A stretch of 60,000 bases of DNA from Lineus longissimus (GCF_910592395.1 NC_088316.1:17734001-17794000); one strand, 5' to 3'; shown: positions 44,700 to 56,755, counted from the stretch's first letter. Numbers and translations: made by a program. The notes: generated by a model not told the origin, from the letters alone.

Positions 44700-47600
44700 G
44701 CCTGGGAGAATGGCTGACTCACAAGAAAAAGTCAAAATGTGTGCTCATTGGTCAAGTAACTAAATAGACGGCGTTGCAATTTTCTCTTTTTCTGATCACA
44801 GAGAAACCAGCTGGTTACTCTAAGATCTGATGGATACCATGCTAGAAGGGTCTTATTACGAGACAAACAGTACGTTATTTTGTTGGAGAACATTTATTGA
44901 AAAACGCCTTCCTTTCTCAGGACAAGAGTATCGGCAAGCAGGTGAATTGACTCTCTATAGGAAGAGAAACACTATTAGATGCCTCGTTAGAACTTGGAAT
45001 TTCCGCTCTTTATCGCTGTTACGTTTTTATCAAAACGTCACATAAACCAGACGTATCAATACTGAAGAAAAAAATCCATTTCTAAACTAAGCATCCTGTA
45101 GATGACGTTTTTTATCACAGCATCGCCGCTGTGGGCAACCAAAACATCGTCCGTCTGCGGGTTTAACCAGTCAATGATGGGACTGATATTTGTTGCAATT
45201 CACAGCGATGGCTGATCGCAGGCACCTGCGATGGCCACCGTGATAATAATCGCAGTAAACAACAAAATTCTCTCTTTACTGGTGCATTACCAACAAAACA
45301 AACATAAACAAAGAATATCATTAATAGCACATGTAGGTCAAAGAATATTGATCCAGTATCTTTCAGATTAAAAGAAGAAGAATGGGATATAATTTTTTTT
45401 AATTGGCTTTGAAATGCCAAACGGCAATCGGTAAAAATTTATGATTTAAAATGATATATTTTCAAATAATAGGCCTAGATTTCGTTTGTTCTTGTGTATG
45501 AATTATGTAAGGGTTGAGTCGTTGCAATGTCGAGTTTACACAGACTGCCGAAATAGAAAAAGATAAAACTTGTATTTAAAACCGATAATGTGATGTTGTT
45601 AAATGTATGTATCGATTAGGCATGCTGACGTATCCACCATTTTGAATTTAATCTGCTTTTGATTACATTCTCTTTCGTTCTTCCCTAATAATGGCTTAGT
45701 ATAATATAACATACCGAATTTTTGACCTGGTGCGTCCATGTGAACAGCGAGTTCCGGGGCTAAGCCTGCTCCATTTCAACTTGTGAAACACAAATATAGT
45801 GCATTTTAACATGTTCTTTCTAAGGTATATTTTTACGCTTGCGTGCGACATAATTTCTGCAAACTTCGTCAGTTGTTTTCTTTTCTCTCTACAAATTCAT
45901 TGCAATTGGATTAAGAAATACACTTTAAACCTTATCCAAGATTAAACTCAGCTTTATAAGTGTTTTTTAAACAATCTTAATATTTCAGCCTCACTCGAAC
46001 CTGGTATTGCCTATGAATATTAATAATGTGTTTAGGGAATCGTTTTATGTTTTACCGATACTCTGAATTTGTTATAAGTGTGTTCGGCAAACAACAAATC
46101 ACATGTCTCTTTATTCATCAGAAAAAGAATCTTGAATTAAATGCCACCAGTGTTATCAAATAAGCTATATTTCAACTAGTTAAAGAAAGCTGAAAGTTAT
46201 TGGATATTCTCATTTCAAAGGAAAACCTTGCATTTCGTGATTAAAAGAACACGATCATACCCCAAGGCAAGTTTTGATACTGATATACTGAAAATGTCAT
46301 GTTTGAATTTTAAAACATGAAAAGGTTTTCAATACAATGTACGCCATTAATAGAAGCATCATGAGTCCTGCTACTTTTCATGAGCAAATAGGATACCAAG
46401 TCCCCAAGTACTTCTTTGCTTGGATTTAGCTTTCGTTTCTTTGCATCCAGACGAAAGAGGCGTCTAAACAGAGAGGATAAATCGTTTCATATTTTTGACG
46501 AGGCAATTCTGATATTATAAAGGCTATTACTTTCGCTAATGAGAGATAAACTCGCTTTTGCAGTCGCCTTGTATCCACAAATTCACTGTTTTTTCACACT
46601 GCATGTAAATAATGGAAAATAAACACCGAGGCTTAGCTTTCGAAAGGTGCGGGTGGAGAAGGAAGCAGTTTCGAATAGTAAATGCTTTGTAAAATTGAAA
46701 TTCATGTCAAGAAATTGGTTTAGGGTTTGAAGCAAAAAGACTACATTTCGTCGGCTCATTCAGCCAATTTGGCACGGAACTGGTTCCATTTGGGGCTCAC
46801 TAACAGACAGGTATCGTCACCACAATTTTCAATATTTGCAACTGATCTTTGGAATTCCGATGTCATTTAGAAAAGTCCATTTTCATATGTCGACGATTTC
46901 GATGATTTAATTACCTCAGCAGACGGAATAATGTCGTCTCCCGAACCAAAACAAGCCTGGGAAACATTAGTTTGCAGAAGAGGGGGCTCACGTCATGAGC
47001 TATAAGCGAAATATTCACCTTTGTCTCCTTCACTCTATTTTCATTTTAATTTCTGCTTTAAGAAAACAATTTAGTTCGTGCAGCATATCTCACTTGAACA
47101 GATTCTTGCTGTAATCATGTTAACTCAAGTGCAAAGAAGAGCAAATGGATATCTATTCTTGGCTTTACGTTAGCCAATGGCACGGATATTTACCATTAAT
47201 TTCCATCGTTTCCATCAGCGCTTTTCAAGAAAGCATCTTTTAACAACAACTACGTTGACAAAAATGTCAATATCCTGCTAGGCTATGCAGCTGCAGTGCT
47301 CACTCGATCTTCACTTCGTGTTTTTCGAAGAAACGCCGTTTTCTATGGGCCTTTCTCCTCAAATTACGGCCCAACCAAACCTCATGGCAGCAATCCGTGT
47401 TTATCGAAGAAAACGCCGTTTTCTATGGGCCTTTCTCCTCAAATTACATTCTATTATTACGTACATGTATTTGATCGGAAACCCCGAGCACAGCATTATC
47501 AATAATAAAATCATTTTACATCCTCATCTTCTTAACAATTTTTTTGTAAAAACTCCAATCACCTTTTTATCACCTTTTTTCCACCAACTCGACTGTAGGT

Positions 47601-50600
47601 ACAGCCCGACATTGGAGGACCCGGCAATATTTTTCTCACTTTAATGAGGGGCTGAAGCAGAGTTATTTCTAAAGTGTTTATATTGGTATTTAATATCTCC
47701 TGTATCCCAGCGAAAAGTGTGTAAAAAACAGTGCTGCTGGAGCCAAGCCGCAGGTGTGGCGGTCCCCAGTCTCGTTAGAGGCAATCTTTTACTCCTGTTA
47801 CTGGTGACAAAATTTATCGCCGTCTGACAAACTCCAGTCTTTTTCAATCAGCGCACCCGGGAGGAAAGTTACACCCGCATTCCCCACTGCGGTAGTTTTT
47901 TTTAAACTCACTTAGCGCCGTTAAACAACGGTTGGTTTCCTTTTCGATGATTTTTTTGGACACTATAGGTTTTCGTGAATGGCTAATCGAATGTCCGCGT
48001 CACAATTTGTAACTTGATACGACCGTGAATATTCATTTATTATTGAAACTATAACAAGAAAGTCAAATAGATTACGATACTTGTCATTCTCGGGAAAGGC
48101 CCAGGACTACAAAGCTAAACTATAACTTTAACCACGGTTCTACTGATGGATCACTTTTTAGAAATGGGTTATAAATAGATATAAATTGGATATTAAAAAC
48201 GTATATAGTTGTGCCCTTTTTCAACTCAATTGTTATTTTTCTCAGAACATTTTCGTGCATTGCCGAAGTTAAGAGGCGCGAGAGTCATGGTTTATAGTAG
48301 CCAAGTGCACTAATAATATAGCGTATTCAGCCTGACATGAGATTTTTTGGTACGAGTTTACGTGCACGAATTGAACGTACCCGTATTATATAATGTCTCC
48401 TGATAATGTATACGTACTGCCGAAAACAAGAAAAACTTCCGCTGAATATAATATGTGTCTTCCGGATTGACTTGCTCAAATCATCCGGTTTCGAGGGAAC
48501 GGGTGGTAATGTGGGTTGTCATCTCCGTTTGTGAGCTGACATCGAACAGACTTACTTAATAACAACACGAGGTGACGGAAATATCGCAGCCGAGAAGTTC
48601 TTCTGTCATGTGCAGTATCATATTAACAAAGGTTACACTTCCGGCAGCGTTGGTAAAGGTTACGCATTTTGGATTTTGAGGGATAGAAATGACTTTAAGT
48701 ATGTATTCCACAAAGAAAAACTCCTGGGGCTTATTTTGTATTTGTCTATCACTATTTCGAATACATGTACATTCACGCAAAAACAGATTTTGCGATGGGG
48801 GTAATGAAGTTGAGACATGCATGCTTTATCGAACACTGCGGTTTAACCTTGACGGCAAAAGAAATTTACCGCCCTTGCAGCCTATCGAATTCACGTAACC
48901 TCGGGCATTACATTTAGATATCACGCCTTCGCATCCATCACGAAATTACCTCAAACTATTTTTAAAGCAGATCAAATTCGATTCACTGGAGTTCCATTTT
49001 CAGAAGCAATGCAATTCAGAATACAGGAGGCGCCAGAATCCTTACTTGTCTTTGGGGCTGTTATCGAAAGGTTAACAGCTCCAAATGAGTTCTTTCAACA
49101 ATTAGATTAAAACCTCAGGGGTTAGATGTGATGCCTGGGGTGGTTAATTTATCTAATGGATCTCATCGACGGGTGATCTTTAATTCTTCAGACGACTTGC
49201 CCAAGTTAATTATTTCGTGAATTACAATTCCACTCGGTGTTGATGAACGAGGCTTACTATTATTTTTTGTCAAGTAGTGTTGTTAGGTCGGCCTTTAGAT
49301 CAGCACCCTTGCCATTCATGACTGGTGCCATTACTAACACGCCAAGGAGTAAATACCATCCATGATGTCAGTTGGTCGAAAGGTGACTCAATCACTTGAT
49401 CACCTTTATCGGTCTTGTCCGTATAATCATCTTTATTTTTTTCAGCATCTTATATCGCGGAAGATATTAGCCTTATAAACATTTGCGATAGAGACGCAAG
49501 AACTAAAATTATGACTGTGCAATTTGGCAAATAATATCCCTAGTAGAACGATATGGGAGATTTCCTCGTCAAAAAGGCTGTCCACGACCCTGGACCAGTG
49601 TGATTGCTCGATTTCAAAGCAAAAGGCAAGATGCCGCGAGTTGATGTACCTGACGCTATCGTTTCTTGCGTTACTGTTTCTGTTACTGTACCCTTCCTGG
49701 GTTTTATACTTCAATGATGACATCGCAAAATGTGCGCATTATTTGGATGATCTGCACCGTGAAATCATCTCTTAATTTCATCATTGACACTAGACCCATA
49801 ACTGAAAAAATCAAATTAAACTGGAACCATTCCATCAATATACTTATCACCATTTGTAACCACTCCAAGTCATATAACTTATGATATGTAAATGGTATTG
49901 TCGATAGCCTCTCAATTTACTGATATGCCCACATCTTGGGAACAATTGTTATCAATAGTCAGATCTTAATTAAACGCCTTGGTTATATAAAACAATGTAC
50001 GACGTCGACCACACAATCGTACATGCCATATACAGCATGTGGCATTCGCCTATTCACGACAAACTGGTTTTATCAAGATGTTCAGTAAATGACCCTATCG
50101 ATAACGTACATCATTAACAGTAATCTAAAAATTAGACCACGCAGCTGCCACCGATTCTAAGTCTTAAACTAGTGTCTGGGTCGCGAATTCCTAAAATCTA
50201 CGATTTGATATTACAAGCATATGAATACACGAAGCCGATCTTGAGATACCAGAAGCCATCCTCTCTGCTATTACGAAAGCACAGTCATGCCAGTAGGCCT
50301 ATACCTTGACACAACTGCCTTTTTACTGCAGCGGCATTTAGGTTTTTTTCCCGAAGGTCAATCAAAAACACGCATCCACTGACTTCAATCTAATCACGGA
50401 GGTTTGTTTCAATATTATTAACGTATATTAGGATAGATTAGAATTCGAAACCCTCAAATACTTTAGTGTACACCTACAACATGTACCTGTGTGGCTAAAT
50501 CAAGACCTATACATGTATCTTACGACGAAAGTTTGGTTAATAACTTTTGTTTTGTTACTAACATTTGATACCAAGAAGTTTGTCGCCAATGAAGATGAGT

Positions 50601-51942
50601 CGACATGGTTCAAGTATATGGAATGTTCAATAGTCAAGTAATACACTCCTTAGTATTTACCAATTCAACGAATATCCAATGACACTATAAAATTCGCAAT
50701 AGCAAAAAGCAACACTACGACATTCTCTAGTCAGTCAAGTATCATATGCATGGCATGTTGGTAATCCGACATTAAACCTCTCTGATGTGGAGAATAACAG
50801 AGTATGCCGTCTTACAGTAATAGAGCCACAATCGTGTGTTTTAATCAAAATTTATACAAAGTATCCCTTCTTTATAGTCATCAGCGAATCCGGGAATTGC
50901 TTGTTTCTGTTTAGACCTTCAAAATTTTGTTTAATAATGTTACAGCGTATATAATATTCTTGATTTTTTTTGGTGGACCGAAGATATCGAAAGCGAACGG
51001 ATTACTACGTATCTGATGAATCAAAGGCCGAAAAAGCTCTCCGATTTCTTTTAAAATGGGCAATTTTCCCCGAGATTGCATATCGCTGATACTTATAATG
51101 ACTATCTGAGGACAAAACTCGATCCCCTCAAAGGGTATGAAATGAATATGCTCGTGGCGACGAAGGAATGAAGTACGGTTAAGGGTTGACCACAGGTACC
51201 ACCATTTTGGCTATAACTCGAAATCTAAAAGCAATTAGACCTCTTTCAAAACAAAGTGAATGGCAATTTCAAGGGTGGGAGTCTGTTCTTTGTTTTCCAG
51301 AGAACAGTCTCCCAGGTTTTGAATCGGCGTTCACTTCATTTTGATGGAATAGCATTCCGCGAAGTTACTATTTATAGCTCACAAGGTCATTTGCATAAGA
51401 TATTGATGACGTTTTAGTCACGTGACAGTCGGACATCGATAATTATTTCTACGCATTTGAGCTTATTTCAAAGTCAATTATCTTTGACCCTGCATTGTTT
51501 TTAGCATGAATGATACCATAGAGTCAGAGAGAGAAATATTCAGAACAATTATGTAGTATTTCCAACACTCGGACATGTGCCAGATTGAATCTAACTGCCC
51601 TAGTTAGAAAGCCTGAATCCATTACGAAACCGCATGTTTGTCCGACATTGCCTGTAATTCAGCGATGGGGAAATAGAGGTCAGCAGCTGCAGTGACGTCA
51701 TCTTCGCGGAATGCTATTCTAATTGATTTTGGATTTCGGGTTCTGACCAAAATGGTGGTTGCCAACCCTTAACATGTAGATACCGTAACTATAAATTAAG
51801 TAAGTTGGGGACGAGCGTATAGTCGCAGGCCTAATGACGTAATGTGCTGATACTTTTTTTAAGATAGGACCATCAGGTGGTTTTGACGACAGAATACCGA
51901 TGGCGCTGATAATAATGATAAATAATAATAAAAAATGCCTTG
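44700..51942. other. Intronic stretch, no gene seen
   Basis: AT-rich DNA of 7.2 kb between the 43.9-kb fold-back element and receptor exon 1. Only the small tandem repeat at 47316-47449 stands out. Open frames are short and compositionally biased. Confidence 0.6.
47316..47449. repeat. Two-copy tandem repeat, period about 80 bp
   Basis: cgccgttttctatgggcctt plus tctcctcaaattac occurs twice (about 47332 and 47412), each preceded by cgtgttt.tcgaagaaa. The shared part is about 50 bases. Confidence 0.85.
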
Positions 51943-51944
51943 CC
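51943..51944 (-). other. Non-canonical GC splice donor of receptor intron 1
   Basis: The exon 1/intron 1 boundary reads CTACAAG|GCAAGG on the minus strand. No GT near this point keeps the reading frame and the TM3 sequence. Using GC, the leftover G joins GT of exon 2 to make the Gly codon of the conserved TM3 start. GC-AG introns with a strong AAG|GCAAG context are a known minority class spliced by the major spliceosome. Confidence 0.85.
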
Positions 51945-52331
51945 TTGTAGATAACGTATTGTTGGGCACATAAACGGGCCAAATATGAAATTCTTGAGGA
52001 GTACTCCAATTAGTGTGAATGGCATGCACAAAACCACCAAAAGCAAATCACTTATGGATAAGTTCAAGAGTAGGACATTCGTCACAGTTCTCATCCTTTT
52101 GTTTTGAATCAAGGTCACGATCACAAGGGCGTTCCCCACAACGCCTATGACGAAAATGCAGGAGTAGAGGGTTATCATCAACTCTTTGCTAAGTTGCTGC
52201 GGCCCGGAGAAGCCCCGAGAGGTCCCGTTGTTCTGATCGGTTGAGTTCAACTCGTCGTCCCGAGCGTCATAGGCCATCGGGGTGTTGTTACCGAGCTGTG
52301 TCATTTTCCCAATCGATAACGTGTTCGTCAT
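51944..52331 (-). CDS. CCKR: CCK/sulfakinin-type receptor, coding exon 1 (N-terminus to start of TM3)
   Basis: First coding exon of a class A neuropeptide GPCR of the cholecystokinin/gastrin/sulfakinin type, acting at the plasma membrane and in this family usually Gq-coupled. It encodes residues 1-129 and the first base of codon 130. The extracellular tail has three N-glycosylation sequons (NNT, NST, NGT). TM1 is about residues 51-75 with the GN motif, and TM2 about 86-108. The stretch LLNLSISDLLLVVLCMPFT is a family signature. Cys122 is the conserved disulfide cysteine before TM3. The start at 52331 is chosen because TAG and TAA lie in frame directly upstream. A splice acceptor at 52351-52349 leaves 17 untranslated bases before the ATG, so a further 5' UTR exon is expected. 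The exon ends at a GC donor (AAG|GCAAGG). Joined to the other two exons it gives a 428-residue protein. Confidence 0.92.
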
Positions 52332-52348
52332 AATGCAGTTTTACTACC

Positions 52349-53529
52349 CTGTAAGTATAAGAAGATGGTTTGAAATTAGTTTTGATCAGAGAATATAACC
52401 TACGAAAAATTAACGTGTCAGCGTTACTCAGCCGAAAAATTGTTGGTAGCGGATAGTCCGCAGACGATGTGCGTCAAACCATTGAGTGTCAAGTTGACGA
52501 AGACAGGAACATGTAGTCGAGAACGTCAAGCTTCATTAACGGTCAGCCTCAGCACCACAGCGCCACTCGCCAATTCAAACAGGATGTCAAGTTTTCAACA
52601 TTTGACAGTATTTTCTATTTTTGGTCATGAAAAACCATTTTTGGTCGTTTATTCAAAAAGTATATCCTAATTTGTTGATTGAGCCGAGGTTCAAACACAT
52701 CCACCGAATTATCCATGCATTTACATTTTTGTACATTTTTACATTTATGGAAAGGAGTCCCCCCCCCTCCACCCCACCCCAGGCCGTAGCTACTGAGCTT
52801 TTTGGACGGGAGAAATGCCACTATTTGATATTTTTCGGCGAAATCACGATCAAAAACACATTTCTCCCAATCCCGCCCCCCTCCAACAACTAAAAATGAT
52901 TATCGCCAGAGTAACCTATTGTACAGTGTCCGAAAAATCGATTCAAAGACTTATATGAGTTACATGTAGTTCACGATATCGCCTACCTTAAAATCCAACT
53001 AGAACGAAAACGAGACTCCGAAAATCGAAAGCGTTTTATATACCAAAATATGAGACACAGAATATATATTCAAAACCACAGATAATCCAGCGAATCCTAT
53101 TGAATTCTTCAAGATACCAAATGCGGAAAGGATGATGTTTTACAGTTTTCACTCGAAAATTGTAAGCACCTTGCTGTTACATGTATTCCAGGTGTTCCAC
53201 TGTCCATTCCTAGACTTAAATGAAATTTCCCCCGTCCATTAGTTTTTGATTAACTGTAGAACTATTCTCCCGTGCGTAAAGTTATATCTACCGCGCCTAT
53301 TCAGCTAACTGTTGAATCTGGAAGTGATCCCCCGGCATCTCGCCGATATGCCATGACAATTCAGCGCCAGGGAGCGCAGCGGCAGATTCTTCAAATCGAA
53401 CGTAAGCTGTTTTAACGCCACGCCCTCCGGCGCTTGGAGCGCAGAAAGATCGTTTTGAAAACCCAAGGAATTAGGATATACAATTTTTTGATCTTGTGGC
53501 CAATTTCCAGTAGGATGAGAGCATTAAAT
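52349..53529. other. Upstream of receptor exon 1
   Basis: Sequence 5' of the first receptor coding exon. A 5' UTR exon and promoter are expected here or beyond, but could not be placed. A C-rich tract lies at 52760-52781. Confidence 0.5.
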
Positions 53530-53710
53530 GGGTCCGTATTTTGGTTCAGTCTTGAATGGGAAGGTGACTTTTCGAAGACAGTGCTGCTTGATAAAGGAAG
53601 TATTTGGCTTCAGGTCAATAAAGACAGCAGAATGGGAAGTTGCCGTGTTGATCGAGATGAATCATATCAGAGGGAATGTACAGGAATATATAAACTACAC
53701 CATTTTTTGT
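53530..53710. repeat. Upstream copy of the 382-bp repeat segment
   Basis: From ttcagtcttgaatgggaagg to actacaccattttttgtata this nearly matches 58516-58690, including the unique continuation after the third tandem unit. Upstream homology fades. It lies about 1.4 kb before the glycosyltransferase start, so related copies flank that gene on both sides. Confidence 0.8.
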
Positions 53711-54003
53711 ATAGATTTTTCTGCTGGGAATTAGCCTATACTTTAGTCTTTTCCACAGAACACGAAAAAATTCAACTTGGTACTTATGAACAAAATTTTA
53801 AGTCCAAATATTTTTTTCACTTGGTTTTTTTCGGCTCAAAATGAAGAAACATCATCAGTCCCAAAAAAGTTTTGACTTTGAAAACTTTGAAATTATGAAA
53901 GAAATTCAACTCTGAAAGATGAAAAATTTTAAACCAAGTATTTTTTTCACTTCTTTTTTCTGCTCAAAATGAAGAAACATCATCAGACGCAAAATCCTTT
54001 TGG

Positions 54004-54766
54004 TACGGTGGCTGGGAAAGGACATCGAAAAAAAAAAATTCTCGGCGGGACGACTTATTATCTCGGGGGGACGACTTATTATTATTTCGGGGGGACGACT
54101 TAGTAAGTCGGGGGGACGACTTATTATCTCGAGGGGACGACTTATTAAGTCGGGGGGACGACTTAGTAAGTCGGGGGGACGACTTATTTTCTCGGGGGGA
54201 CGACTTATTAAGTCGGGGGGACGACTTATGAAAGCGAGGGCGAGGCCTGGCTGTGACTGTCTCATCTCTCTCACCATGTTGTCAACACGGTGGAGCAGCC
54301 AGGACCGATTCGGCCTGGCTGTGACTTTCTCATCTCTCTCACCATGTTTAGTTGACAACTTGGCAGAGCAGCCAAGACTGATTTGGCCTGGCTGTGACTG
54401 TCTCATCTCTCTCACTATAATTATTGTCAACTACGTTGTAAACATAATGCTCAAAATTGATTCATGAAAAAGGCAGTAGGGCAATATTATTATTAAGTTG
54501 TCAACATGGTGAGAGAGATGAGGAAGTCACAGCCAGGCCAAATCAGTCCTAGCTGCTCCACCGTGTTGACAACATGATGAGAGTGATGAGGAAGTCACAG
54601 CCAGGCCGAATCAGTCTTCGCCGCATTGCCTAGTTATTGATATGGCGAGAGAGATGAGACAGTCACAGCCAGGCCTTGCCCTCGCTTTCATAAGTCGTCC
54701 CCCCGACTTACTAAGTCGTCCCGCCGAGAATTTTTTTTTTTTCGATGTCCTTTCCCAGCCACCGTA
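54004..54766. mobile_element. Fold-back element with 21-bp arrays and 6-bp target duplication
   Basis: Terminal inverted repeats start tacggtggctgggaaaggac and continue through an A tract into ctcggcgggacgactta; the two ends match almost perfectly over more than 50 bases. Inside the left arm are about ten 21-bp units of the type gggggacgacttagtaagtc. The right arm keeps only one or two. The inner part has a block of about 68 bp (ggcctggctgtgactgtctc...) three times in one direction and three times inverted. TTTTGG directly flanks both ends (53998-54003 and 54767-54772) as a 6-bp target-site duplication. There is no transposase gene, so it is non-autonomous. Confidence 0.85.
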
Positions 54767-55092
54767 TTTTGGACTTGGAAAATTATGATAAAAGATTATT
54801 GCCAACCAATCGATCAAATAGAACCACACAGCTGTGAAATTCATGTTGCCAACAGACAATTCATTTTTTTTATCCTGATATATATAATGACTAAAATATT
54901 GAACAGAATGGATTTCTATCTGAAAGGTACAAAGAAAGCTTGGAAATCTGTCCAAGTGGTGTGCGGATATCAATGGAACCTTTGCAACAGTAGACAGTGT
55001 TTCTGACTGTTTACATTCAAAGGAATTACAGAAATACATTGCTAAGTACCAATTCAATTTCTCTGCAAGGCGACAAGGAGCAGCCTATAAAG

Positions 55093-56352
55093 ATGAGGTC
55101 GTTTTACCTTCGTTTATTGATAGCCATTGTAACTTTGAATTCTTTACTTTTTCTTTATTTCATTTCGTTTCGTCAGCACAGGCGAATGTGCGTGGACGAA
55201 GCGAATGTTGGATTAAAGTCTGGACGAGCTTTCGAGGGAGATATCACAGAGAAGTTGGCAAAGATTCGTTCTACGGTAAACGAAGTACAACCTGAACATG
55301 AGAGTCCGACAACAGAACCAGTTCAAAACAAGATAACGTCTCAATTAAAAGCTGCAGATTTGCTTGACACCCTGAACTTGAAAACTATTAATGAGAAGAC
55401 AGCCGATATGTTACACCAAGCCTCACTCTCAGAGCACGACCAGGTTTTGTCCCCTCCTCCGTGCGACGAGGATACGTTTCTTCTCATCTTGATAGTGGGT
55501 CACGTTGGACATTTCCAGCGCCGAGCAGAGGTAAGGCAATTTGTCAAGATCGAGCCTCATCGAGGGAAGAAAGTTCGGTTAGCTTTTATGACGGCGCGAG
55601 CGTACGAAACGAGTACAGACGGAAAACTGCGAAAAGAAAGCTTGGAGTACAATGACATCATCCAGGCAAATTACAAGGAAGCCTACCGCAATATGACTCG
55701 TAAGACATTGGAAGTCTTAAAATGGACAGTGACGAAATGTTCACATGTGAAATTCATGGTAAAAATGGACGACGATGTGATCATGGTCTATCAACCCATT
55801 GTCGACTACGCCATCGGTTTAGAGGCACAAAATGCCACCTTGGTATATGCAGGCAGACCCCACCATCAACTTATCCCTAACAGAAATAAAAAAAGTCCGT
55901 GGTACATCTCTCATGAGGATTTTAAAAATGAAACTTATCCACCCTTCACCAGTGGGTTCTTTGTTCTGCTGTCTGGAGACGCTGTTCGAAAAATGTACCA
56001 TGCATCTTTCCACGTCCCACGAGTCTACGGCGTGGCAAGGCAGACATTTCGTACAGATGACGCTTACATTGGGGTCCTTGCACGATACCACGATATCAAA
56101 TTGACGAAGGCGTCCTATGTTATTTACTCGTGGGCCAACGTAAAACGGGCGGTGGAGAAGGATGTATGTTTCCTGGTCAAGCTAATAGCTTCACATGCAG
56201 GTGTACATGGGAACCATGGCGCGTTTAGAGGATACAGCAAAATAGTCAAGTACTTGAAACAACTTGAGAATATGACCGCCGCGGAGATAGAGGCTTGTGA
56301 AAAGAAGAAATGTGTGCTTCCAATGAGCTTAAAAAACGATCTCGAAATATAG
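55093..56352 (+). CDS. Beta-1,3-glycosyltransferase (GT31, galactosyltransferase family)
   Basis: Single-exon coding region of 419 residues for a type II Golgi enzyme that adds a hexose (usually Gal or GlcNAc) in beta-1,3 linkage from a UDP-sugar. A short cytoplasmic end (MRSFYLR) is followed by one membrane anchor at about 8-26 and a stem to about residue 120. The catalytic domain has FLLILIVGHVGHFQRR (126-144), the metal-binding DDD at 226-228 in KMDDDV, YPPFTSGFFVLLSG around 285-300 and TDDAYIG at 321-327. Four N-glycosylation sequons are present. The frame is open 32 codons further upstream, but the ATG at 55093 places the anchor correctly and a possible acceptor (tttctctgcaag) lies at 55069. 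The family R-x-x-I-R-x-T-W box is altered to RRAEVRQF, with no Trp. Donor and acceptor specificity cannot be told. Confidence 0.9.
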   Translation: MRSFYLRLLIAIVTLNSLLFLYFISFRQHRRMCVDEANVGLKSGRAFEGDITEKLAKIRSTVNEVQPEHESPTTEPVQNKITSQLKAADLLDTLNLKTINEKTADMLHQASLSEHDQVLSPPPCDEDTFLLILIVGHVGHFQRRAEVRQFVKIEPHRGKKVRLAFMTARAYETSTDGKLRKESLEYNDIIQANYKEAYRNMTRKTLEVLKWTVTKCSHVKFMVKMDDDVIMVYQPIVDYAIGLEAQNATLVYAGRPHHQLIPNRNKKSPWYISHEDFKNETYPPFTSGFFVLLSGDAVRKMYHASFHVPRVYGVARQTFRTDDAYIGVLARYHDIKLTKASYVIYSWANVKRAVEKDVCFLVKLIASHAGVHGNHGAFRGYSKIVKYLKQLENMTAAEIEACEKKKCVLPMSLKNDLEI

Positions 56353-56357
56353 AAATA

Positions 56358-56563
56358 CAGTAGAACCTCTCTATCAAGGACACCCTCTGGACTGACAAGT
56401 AATGTCCTTGACAGAGAAATGTCCTTGATCCTAATCCTTGATTGATGTGTCCTGATGAGAGAGGTCAAATTGAATGGAAACAACCAAATTGGTACCAAAA
56501 CTAGTGTCCTTAATAGAGAGGTTGTCCTTAATAGAGAGGAGTCCGCTTAGGGAGGTTCCACAG
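56358..56563. mobile_element. Pogo/Tigger-like MITE just after the glycosyltransferase stop
   Basis: The left end is cagtagaacctctctatcaa followed by ggacacc. The right part carries tgtccttaatagagaggt and ends ggaggttccacag. TA flanks both sides (56356-56357, 56564-56565). Ends are imperfect but of the well-known type in animal genomes. It is about 206 bp and non-coding, and begins six bases after the stop codon, so it is probably transcribed in the 3' UTR. Confidence 0.75.
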
Positions 56564-56749
56564 TAGTAAGGGGTTTAAAAGGGGGTTTATAACATTCAGT
56601 ACGCTCATGCTGATCTACCGTTGTTGCGCGTATTATCCATCCTTCAGGCGTTTGCCTTTAGAAACCGCTTACCATTACGAACGACGGATCTGGCCGTTTG
56701 TGATTCATAGTGGCTACGTTTGGGTTCTGACACAGCATCCACCAGTAAA

Positions 56750-56755
56750 AATAAA
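56750..56755 (+). promoter_or_regulatory. Possible poly(A) signal of the glycosyltransferase gene
   Basis: AATAAA about 400 bases after the stop codon, beyond the MITE insertion. Confidence 0.4.

Larger units (their letters stand above)
8146..51943 (-). other. 43.8-kb receptor intron 1, hosting nested genes
   Basis: This GC-AG intron occupies most of the window. It contains the complete plus-strand astacin gene (31938-37341), a candidate minus-strand membrane-protein gene (42-43.3 kb), gene relics and most of the repeats listed separately. No additional receptor coding sequence is needed inside it, because the phases of exons 1 and 2 join directly. Confidence 0.8.

Noticed and set aside
54000-54467. 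155-codon ORF (and its antisense partner) with a heptad repeat GGRLIKS
   Set aside because: It only translates the 21-bp array of the fold-back element; both strands are open because the unit length is a multiple of three.
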